Assembly: GCA_017417085.1 (NCBI GenBank)
Contig: JAFPZV010000189.1
Span: 1-12,763 of the forward strand
DNA: 12,763 nt
Source: Deltaproteobacteria bacterium
Lineage (GTDB): Bacteria; Desulfobacterota; Desulfuromonadia; Desulfuromonadales; JAAYDE01
Direction of reading: 5' to 3'
The notes under the pieces are model-generated. The model saw nothing but the letters and a program-made list of their open reading frames with translations. It had not been told where the DNA came from and made no database searches. Made by a program: the position numbers and the translations under genes. Shown here piece by piece: positions 7,432 through 12,763 of this stretch (its first letter is position 1; each line of letters opens with the position of its first letter).

Positions 7432-7567
7432 AGTTATTGCATTGTAATACAAGCGCCCAAGGACACGCTACAGGGAAAATGGCCGCAAACGGAGCTGCAC
7501 AGGATGGTTTTGCGGTTGTTTTTTGGGCATGGCATCGCTAAAACATGTTGATTATGCTGGAGTTTGC

Positions 7568-7597
7568 TTGACGCTTCGGCAAGTGCTGCCCTATCTT
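7568..7597 (+). promoter_or_regulatory. Sigma-70-like promoter for the IHF-like gene
   Basis: TTGACG (7568-7573) and TATCTT (7592-7597) are separated by 18 nt and match -35 and -10 consensus at five of six and four of six positions. Transcription would begin near 7604, leaving a leader of about 190 nt before the ATG at 7794. No competing better match was found closer to the gene. Predicted from sequence only. Confidence 0.42.
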
Positions 7598-7709
7598 TGT
7601 CAAAAAGAAAAAGCGTCCGGGAAGGATGGGGCGAAAGAAGTGCGGATTGTGGCATGTTTTGTACAAAGAGTGGAAGAGAGCGGACATTGTAACGCATCGC
7701 GTGCCGTAA

Positions 7710-7750
7710 CGGGCTGGATGAGGGGCCTTTGCCCGAATTTTCTTTTTTTT
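7710..7750 (+). terminator. Weak hairpin with T-run in the IHF-like gene leader
   Basis: CGGGC (7710-7714) can pair with GCCCG (7731-7735). Alternatively GGGC (7723-7726) can pair with the same GCCC (7731-7734) around a four-base loop. Either stem is followed by AATTTTC and eight T residues up to 7750. The stems are short, so it is at best a weak terminator or attenuator. It ends about 30 nt before the ribosome site of the IHF-like gene. Confidence 0.28.
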
Positions 7751-7793
7751 TACTGTCATCTTTTTGAGGATGTTTTTTTAGGAGGGGAGATTT

Positions 7794-8099
7794 ATGAACA
7801 AGTCGGAGTTGATTGAGGCGCTCTGCCTGGCTCGCAACATATCCTATAAACAGTCCACTGAAATTGTGAATCTGATCTTCGATACCATGGCCGATGCTTT
7901 GGCGTCAGGCGAACGGATCGAAATCCGCGGCTTCGGAAGTTTTGCCGTGCGGGATTACAAGTCCTATACCGGCCGCAATCCCCGTACCGGCGAGCAGATA
8001 GAAGTGGCCCCCAAACGCTTGCCGTTTTTCAAGGTCGGCAAGGAGTTGAAAGAAATGGTGGATGTCAGATTGGCGAAACCCCGGGACAAAAGCCACTGA
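7794..8099 (+). CDS. Integration host factor beta-like / HU-family DNA-bending protein
   Basis: A 101-residue nucleoid protein of the HU/IHF family. The start MNKSELIEAL, the core GERIEIRGFGSF (39-50), the DNA-intercalating arm tip TGRNPRTGE (59-67, with Pro63) and the end FFKVGKELKEMV match IHF-beta (IhfB/HimD) more closely than HU. IHF bends DNA sharply at specific sites and helps enhancer-binding proteins reach sigma-54 polymerase, which may be relevant to the sigma-54 regulator in this window. The start is firm: AGGAGG at 7780-7785 lies 8 nt upstream of the ATG. The C-terminal tail RLAKPRDKSH is basic and unconserved. It is the first plus-strand gene, with thpR 116 nt downstream. It could act as a homodimer or pair with an IHF-alpha encoded elsewhere. 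Confidence 0.9.
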   Translation: MNKSELIEALCLARNISYKQSTEIVNLIFDTMADALASGERIEIRGFGSFAVRDYKSYTGRNPRTGEQIEVAPKRLPFFKVGKELKEMVDVRLAKPRDKSH

Positions 8100-8215
8100 T
8101 ATTGAAGTAAGCAGGCAATGTTTGAAACCATGGCGCCAAACGTCAAAGCAGAAGGATTCCTCATGACGGATGGTGCTCTGGCATTTCCAAACATATTAAA
8201 ATACGTAGGATTACA

Positions 8216-8791
8216 GTGCCTGGAAATTTGAACAAACGACTTTTTGTGGCCATTAATCCATCGGAGACGGCACGTGAGGAACTGGTTGCTCTTTGCGGCG
8301 GATTGCCTGAGGCCCGATGGACGCCGCCGAAGCAGCTGCATTTGACCCTGTGTTTCATCGGCGAAGTGGACGAAGTGGTTTTCCGCAGTATTCGAGAGAG
8401 TTTATGCGTGCTTGAGAGGAATGGACCATCTGCTTTTTCCCTCCAGTTTCGAACTCTGGGCTTTTTTCCTCCCCGGGGGGAGCCCCGGGTGTTGTGGGCG
8501 GGAGTAGCGGAAAATCCGGCTCTTATGCATCTGCAAAGACAGGTGACCAGTTGTTTGCAAGGATTGGGCATTCAGTTGGAAAAACGCAAGTTTACCCCCC
8601 ATATTACCTTGGCCCGTCTGGGAAAGGAAGCGGCATCCGGGCTGAAACGTTATCTGGACGCGCAAACGTTTTTTTCCGGTTCGCCCTTTGGTGTGGATCG
8701 TTTCACCCTCTATTCCAGCATCCTGGACAAAAGCGGGGCCACCCATATTCCGGAGGCGGAATATATTCTGCCGGCTTTTGAGAAGAAGTAA
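8216..8791 (+). CDS. thpR: RNA 2',3'-cyclic phosphodiesterase ThpR (2H family)
   Basis: A 191-residue 2H phosphoesterase, formerly called 2'-5' RNA ligase, which opens 2',3'-cyclic phosphate RNA ends. Both catalytic HxTx motifs are present: HLTL (42-45) and HITL (129-132), at the usual spacing, along with the typical N-terminus RLFVAINP and the TLYSS strand near 164-168. The start is GTG at 8216, supported by AGGA five bases upstream and by a reasonable distance to the conserved RLFVAI. A TTG at 8228 is a less likely alternative. It may be read with the IHF-like gene or from its own weak promoter. Its stop codon is 2 nt from that of the converging recC gene, and no terminator is visible between them. 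Confidence 0.9.
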   Translation: MPGNLNKRLFVAINPSETAREELVALCGGLPEARWTPPKQLHLTLCFIGEVDEVVFRSIRESLCVLERNGPSAFSLQFRTLGFFPPRGEPRVLWAGVAENPALMHLQRQVTSCLQGLGIQLEKRKFTPHITLARLGKEAASGLKRYLDAQTFFSGSPFGVDRFTLYSSILDKSGATHIPEAEYILPAFEKK

Positions 8792-8793
8792 TT

Positions 8794-11700
8794 TTAAAGG
8801 AAAGAAAGATTGCCGTTTTCGTCGCGCAGGGCCGAAAAGCAGCCGGCCCAAAGCGCGGACGACTGTTCATGCAGTTCTTTTTCCGGCAGCTGGTAGCCTT
8901 CCGGAAACAGAAAACGTAAGGCGTCGTCCTGGGCGCGTATTTCGTTCCATTGAGAGCAGGCGTTTTCCCACGCTTCGCGGCGCATCTGTGGCGATGCCTG
9001 TTTGATGAGGCACAGAATATCCGCGCGGGAGTGGATATCCAGCTCTTTTGGCGCGGGCAGCAGCGATTTGACATAGCTGTATGACAGAGCGGGGAGGAGA
9101 GCCAGTGGTGAGCGCAAACCTTGCCAATAGAGCTCCAGCAAACCGGCCAGCTGCTCCCGGGCGTCCGCGCTTGGAATCAGGCGTTTGTGCAGAACATCCC
9201 TGCCTTTTTCGCCTCTGAGGAATATTTGGCTGCCTGCGGCAGCGGGCTTTTGTGGATGACAGTCCAGAGCGAGTCTTGTGATCCAGTATCGCAGTACATA
9301 TGTGCTGTTCGGCCGGGCAAAGTGGTAGTGCAGCGCGCTGTCGCCGGCAAGCAGACATTCGATATCCGTTATTTGGAAATCTCCTATCTGTAGGGCAAAA
9401 GTTTCGTGGCGTGGTATGACGCCTGCAATTTTCTCTTCGATAGAAGCGCCAAAAGGGTCGAGCGCGGTTTCAAGATTCTCAAAAAGAATTTGCCCCATCT
9501 TTCCCGGCGGCAGCCGATCCGTGCCGCGTTCGTGGGCATAGATTTCTTCCGGGGCGCGGTTTTCCAGCCGTGTTTCAACAAGCCTGTCGCCCAGAATGCT
9601 TCGCTCACGAGGGGAAAGCGAGAAGGGCTCTTCGTCGGAGATGGGATTTTTCTCCGGCGAGTCCAGGAAAATGCCCAGTCTCTGCCGCACGAAATATTCT
9701 CCGGGATGGAGGAAGAAACGCCACAAATCTTTCAAACGGAGCGTTTTTAAAGCATTGTCCGGTTCCGCAAGCGGTGCGGGGGATGGAAGCGACTGGGAAG
9801 GCTCAATGCAGGCTTGGGCCGCCGCGAAGTCGGCTCTGGAGAAACTTGCCAGCGGTGTTTCCCCGGTGAAGTAGGCGGGATGAAACGCGTGCATCTTGTG
9901 CCGGAAAAACAGGCCGTTTTCTTCGCAGTGACACCAGCTGTCGCAGCGATTTGCATCGAAACGGGGGCATTCGGCGTAACGGGGGCAGCGGAATCCCCGG
10001 TCGAGGTAGTCCGTCAGCTCACTTATCAAAACAGCCGGTTCCAGGAACGAGTTGTCCCGGATATTTTGCCCGACGTAGCTTAAGTAGAGCCGGTCACGGG
10101 CGGAGAGAATTCCCTCCAGAAAATGAAGCCGGTCGTCTTTGCGTGGTTGCCGGTCGCCGCGCCTCGGATTCCTGGCCATTTCATCAAAGCTTGCGGCGGC
10201 AGTTGACCGTGGAAATTTGCCGTTTGCAAGCCCCGGCATGGCAATAACCCGAAAGGGCAGGCAGCTTGCCGGTCCGGGTTCGGCGAAAGTTACCCGACCG
10301 CTGCCGATTCGTCCGGCAGTGGCCCCCGTTTCTCCCAGACGCCTTGCCAGCCAGAGCTCCAGCTGATCGATGCCAAGCAGTTCCTCGAAATGCGCTTCTT
10401 CCGTGATCTGCGCCCATTCCAGCACCAGATTTTCCAGCCGGTTGTAAGATGCGGCCCACTGCTCGTCGTCATCCGGGAAAAAGCGCGGCAAAGTTTCCAG
10501 CAGCAGATCCCGCCAGGCAGTGCCGGAGCGCGCGATGCCCAAATCTTTCAGGAAGCTGTCGAGCAGTTCCATGAAACCGGCCAGAACGCCGAGCAGGCGC
10601 GCATCATCTGCCATGAGCCGCTCGCAGGGCTGCAGGTTTGCAAAAGGAGCGCTTTCCGGGGGGAACGCGTAGCCCAGAAACAGCCGATCCAGGCCGGCGC
10701 GCCAGCTGTTCTCTCCAAAAGCGGGCAAATCGCGTTCTTCGCGATCTGCGGCATCGATGCCCCAACGGATGGCGCTTTCTTGCACCAGGAGGGACAGACG
10801 TTCCAGATCGGTCGGGCTTAAGGCCAGCCGGTTCGCAACTGCGGGCGATTTCAGCAGATCAAGTACCTGTGATACTTCATAGCGTCCATGACGCAGGGCC
10901 AGCAGCTCCAGAAGGGGCAAGGACGCTTCCTCTTCCAGACCGGTTAGAGTAAAGGGAATGGCCGGTTTCCGGGTGCCAAAAACCGCCATGATGTAGGGCG
11001 CATAGCTTTTCAGATCGGGAACAAGCACCAAAATGTCCGCACAGTGCAAATTCTCAAGTTCCTGCAAACAGGCGACGAGAAAGTCATGCAGTGCCTCCAT
11101 TTCCCGCTGCTGCGTGAAGCAGGAATGGATCTGCAGGGAAGCATCCGAGCCCGCAGGGGGGGAATATTTCCCTTCTTCCTCTGTGTTCGTGCGGTCGAAC
11201 AGGTTCAAAATATCGCTCTGGAGCATATGCAGCAGACTGTTGTTTCCTGGATCGTCAAACAGTGCATTCTCCGAAAGTGTGGAAATTTGTTCCCAGAGCA
11301 GCGTGAACAGATCGCCGCCTGCCTTGCCCCAGGCGGCCAGCAGCGGTTGGCCGGTTTCGTAGTGCCGGGACTGCGCATCGGCAGGGAGTGGCTGAGAGGC
11401 GAGATCAAACCAGTATTCGCGGCAGGGATTCAGGAGAAACAGATTCACCGGGATCACCCTGTCCAGGGCGGCGAGCAGATCAATCTGCGAGGGCGCCAAC
11501 CCGGAAACGCCGAACACTTGAAGCGCGGAAAACGGAAGTGGCGGGGCTTGCCCTTTTACACAGGCCCTGATGAAATCCGCCCACTGCCGCACTGGCGGCG
11601 TTTCTTGCCGTTCTCCGAGCAATCTGCGCCAAAGCGTCGCCTGCCAGTTGTCCGAATCATGTGATTTTTGTTCCCAGGCAAAGAGCATCTCCGGACGGTA

Positions 11701-12096
11701 GACGCCATACAGCTCGAAGAGTTCGGCAAGCTTTAGGGAAAATTGGAAGCGTTGCAGCGGATCTTCGGGCACGATCTCCCGAAAAGATGCTTCCCCCCCG
11801 GCCTCTTCCAGCAGCCGCAGAATGCGCAGCGCCAGCAGATCCTGTGCCCATGGATCACGAGCCGCTTTTGGAGCCTGCCTGCTCACCGAGGACAGCAATG
11901 TTGCAGGAAAGGGAAAATCCGGATTGGCCCAGATGCCGAAATGCCGGGTCAGATGCAGCTGCAGCCAGTCTGCCACCGCCTTGCCCGGGACCAGAATGGT
12001 TTGCGGTATCAGAGGATCCTGGGGAACGGTGGCGCATAGTTGTTCCACCAGCGCATCGAAGAGGAACTCAAGGCGGTTGCTGCACAGCAGTTGCAT
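8794..12096 (-). CDS. recC: Exodeoxyribonuclease V gamma subunit RecC
   Basis: At 1100 residues this is near the length of E. coli RecC (about 1120). RecC is the Chi-recognising, strand-splitting subunit of RecBCD, which resects double-strand ends for recombination. Family segments are SNRLEFL (6-12), ILVPGKAVADWLQLHL then FGIWANPDFPFPA in the N-terminal helicase-like fold, ADILVLVPDLKSYAPYI mid-protein, MPGLANGKFPR, and LYLSYVGQNIRDNS just before residue 690. After this comes CPRYAECPRFDANRCDSWCHC (704-724), a five-cysteine cluster that E. coli RecC lacks. The start ATG at 12096 has only a weak GGGA upstream. No recB or recD is adjacent: the next minus-strand position downstream is the convergent thpR, and upstream is the Tal/Pgi gene. 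The partners must be encoded elsewhere. The reading frame is intact throughout. Confidence 0.92.
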   Translation of the reverse strand: MQLLCSNRLEFLFDALVEQLCATVPQDPLIPQTILVPGKAVADWLQLHLTRHFGIWANPDFPFPATLLSSVSRQAPKAARDPWAQDLLALRILRLLEEAGGEASFREIVPEDPLQRFQFSLKLAELFELYGVYRPEMLFAWEQKSHDSDNWQATLWRRLLGERQETPPVRQWADFIRACVKGQAPPLPFSALQVFGVSGLAPSQIDLLAALDRVIPVNLFLLNPCREYWFDLASQPLPADAQSRHYETGQPLLAAWGKAGGDLFTLLWEQISTLSENALFDDPGNNSLLHMLQSDILNLFDRTNTEEEGKYSPPAGSDASLQIHSCFTQQREMEALHDFLVACLQELENLHCADILVLVPDLKSYAPYIMAVFGTRKPAIPFTLTGLEEEASLPLLELLALRHGRYEVSQVLDLLKSPAVANRLALSPTDLERLSLLVQESAIRWGIDAADREERDLPAFGENSWRAGLDRLFLGYAFPPESAPFANLQPCERLMADDARLLGVLAGFMELLDSFLKDLGIARSGTAWRDLLLETLPRFFPDDDEQWAASYNRLENLVLEWAQITEEAHFEELLGIDQLELWLARRLGETGATAGRIGSGRVTFAEPGPASCLPFRVIAMPGLANGKFPRSTAAASFDEMARNPRRGDRQPRKDDRLHFLEGILSARDRLYLSYVGQNIRDNSFLEPAVLISELTDYLDRGFRCPRYAECPRFDANRCDSWCHCEENGLFFRHKMHAFHPAYFTGETPLASFSRADFAAAQACIEPSQSLPSPAPLAEPDNALKTLRLKDLWRFFLHPGEYFVRQRLGIFLDSPEKNPISDEEPFSLSPRERSILGDRLVETRLENRAPEEIYAHERGTDRLPPGKMGQILFENLETALDPFGASIEEKIAGVIPRHETFALQIGDFQITDIECLLAGDSALHYHFARPNSTYVLRYWITRLALDCHPQKPAAAGSQIFLRGEKGRDVLHKRLIPSADAREQLAGLLELYWQGLRSPLALLPALSYSYVKSLLPAPKELDIHSRADILCLIKQASPQMRREAWENACSQWNEIRAQDDALRFLFPEGYQLPEKELHEQSSALWAGCFSALRDENGNLSFL

Positions 12097-12156
12097 GGGA
12101 GCTTGTCCCTTTCAAAAAAGAAAAGGGAAGGGAAAGTGAAATATGAGCATGCTTTG

Positions 12157-12203
12157 GGGAAAAGCGCCATGAAGACCATGACGCTTTTCCCATGCAGTTT
12201 TTT
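12157..12203 (+). terminator. Hairpin plus T-run between tal-pgi and recC, terminator-like on the plus strand
   Basis: A perfect 10-bp stem pairs GGGAAAAGCG (12157-12166) with CGCTTTTCCC (12182-12191). After one mismatch the stem continues with CATG pairing CATG (12168-12171 with 12177-12180) around a five-base loop. Six T residues follow at 12198-12203 on the plus strand. Both neighbouring genes run on the minus strand, where the order is stop codon, A-run, hairpin, with no T-run after it. It may still end or protect the tal-pgi message, or stop antisense transcription. Confidence 0.5.
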
Positions 12204-12763
12204 CAACGCGTACCTTTTTTCTCAAGCAGCTTGAGCAAGGTGTTCAATCCTTCCAGAGGATCATCGCCGAGATCGACACGCAGCGTCCGGCGTCCTTTTT
12301 GCCGCAGCGCCTCCAGATCGCCATCCGCCTGGGCCTGCAACAACGCGCCGAAGCTGTGCGGTTGGCCGGGAATGGCCAGATCCAGTTCCGGTTTGACCGG
12401 GGAAACCAGCTGCACAAACAGGCCGGTGTTGGGACCGCCCTTGTGAAATTGCCCGGTGGAGTGGAGAAAACGTGGGCCAAAGCCAGTGGTAACCGGAAGC
12501 TGCGCGGAAACTCCCAGCAGGAGCGCCAACCGTTTCAGGGCAACTTTCAGTTCGGGTTCATCGGGAATAAAGGCCAGCAGGGCCAGATAGTCACGCGGGC
12601 GGCTGCGTTTGAGGAAAAGTTTCAGCCCGCATGCCGGATCGCTTTGGGCATCCGCGCCTTCCAGATGCAGGCCACTCTGCGGCGCTTTCGTGTTTCCTGC
12701 GGCCTTTTCCGCCAGAATGCGCAGCGTATTGCTTTTGCTGCTCTGCACATCCGGTTGATCGAA
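12203..12763 (-). CDS. Glucose-6-phosphate isomerase, C-terminal part of a Tal/Pgi-type protein (5' truncated)
   Basis: The right edge of the window cuts this gene; 186 C-terminal codons are visible, starting FDQPDVQSSKSNT. That opening, the segment GFGPRFLHSTGQFHKGGPNTG, and the ending with QAQADGDLEALRQKGRR and LRVDLG match the phosphoglucose isomerase half of bifunctional transaldolase/glucose-6-phosphate isomerase proteins better than classic E. coli-type Pgi. The enzyme interconverts glucose-6-phosphate and fructose-6-phosphate; the fused transaldolase half, if present, works in the pentose phosphate pathway. The transaldolase domain is outside the window, so the fusion is inferred from sequence style. 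The gene is followed by a strong hairpin and then recC, 106 nt away on the same strand. Confidence 0.82.
   Translation of the reverse strand, partial: FDQPDVQSSKSNTLRILAEKAAGNTKAPQSGLHLEGADAQSDPACGLKLFLKRSRPRDYLALLAFIPDEPELKVALKRLALLLGVSAQLPVTTGFGPRFLHSTGQFHKGGPNTGLFVQLVSPVKPELDLAIPGQPHSFGALLQAQADGDLEALRQKGRRTLRVDLGDDPLEGLNTLLKLLEKKGTR

Larger units (their letters stand above)
7432..7793. other. Divergent intergenic region between lptF and the IHF-like gene
   Basis: This 362-nt stretch holds no convincing protein gene. It must contain the start signals of the minus-strand lpt run and of the plus-strand IHF-like gene. Seen directly: a sigma-70-like promoter reading plus (7568-7597), an IHF-site-like match (7541-7553), a ten-base palindrome TTTGTACAAA (7658-7667), a weak hairpin with a T-run (7710-7750) and a second small hairpin with seven T residues (7757-7779). 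On the minus side I could not identify a convincing promoter; CATAAT near 7550 is a possible -10 without a good -35. Confidence 0.6.

Noticed and set aside
7650..7666. Sigma-54 promoter at TGGCATGTTTTGTAC
   Set aside because: It has the GG element, but there is no GC dinucleotide at the required -12 spacing.
7604..7752. 6S RNA or another known structured RNA in the ihfB-like leader
   Set aside because: The end-to-end A/T pairing is low complexity and I do not see the 6S closing stems and central bubble; kept only as a leader or small-RNA possibility.
8118..8231. Small open frame (37 codons) between the IHF-like gene and thpR
   Set aside because: Starts ATG but has only a weak ribosome site, overlaps thpR in another frame, and shows no recognisable family.

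Overview
The window looks like chromosomal DNA from a Gram-negative bacterium of moderate GC. LptF/LptG point to an outer membrane with LPS. The mix of a PilR-type sigma-54 activator, an IHF-beta-like protein, a DUF1015 protein, a ThpR and a bifunctional-type transaldolase/glucose-6-phosphate isomerase suggests a deltaproteobacterial lineage (Desulfobacterota, perhaps Desulfuromonadales/Pelobacter-like). That placement is inferred from gene content only.

Layout. Positions 1-7431 are one minus-strand run, read right to left: lptF and lptG (LPS export permeases, overlapping by 14 nt), a DUF1015 protein, ribF (FMN/FAD synthesis), aroE (shikimate pathway), a decayed histidine-kinase C-terminus, a PilR/NtrC-type sigma-54 response regulator, and the first 44 codons of a nitrilase-family hydrolase that overlaps the regulator's stop codon. 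Positions 7432-7793 are a 362-nt divergent intergenic region with a plausible promoter and a long leader for an IHF-beta-like gene (7794-8099, plus strand), followed by thpR (8216-8791, plus strand). A large recC (8794-12096, minus strand) converges on thpR with 2 nt between their stop codons. The window ends in the C-terminal part of a Tal/Pgi-type glucose-6-phosphate isomerase (12203-12763, minus strand).

How the genes relate. Most are housekeeping genes with intact catalytic signatures. The most unusual spot is 1-1860. The kinase partner expected next to the PilR-like regulator survives only as a frameshifted HATPase remnant. The regulator itself keeps its phospho-acceptor Asp and its sigma-54 motifs, but the receiver's normally invariant Lys is Gln. 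Together these suggest a two-component system that lost its sensor while its output protein stayed intact or was rewired. Secondary points are a five-cysteine cluster in RecC, two strong hairpins behind stop codons whose T-runs lie on the antisense strand, and a leader with alternative hairpins ahead of the IHF-like gene. I found no mobile element, CRISPR array, tRNA or rRNA, and no clear novel multigene system.
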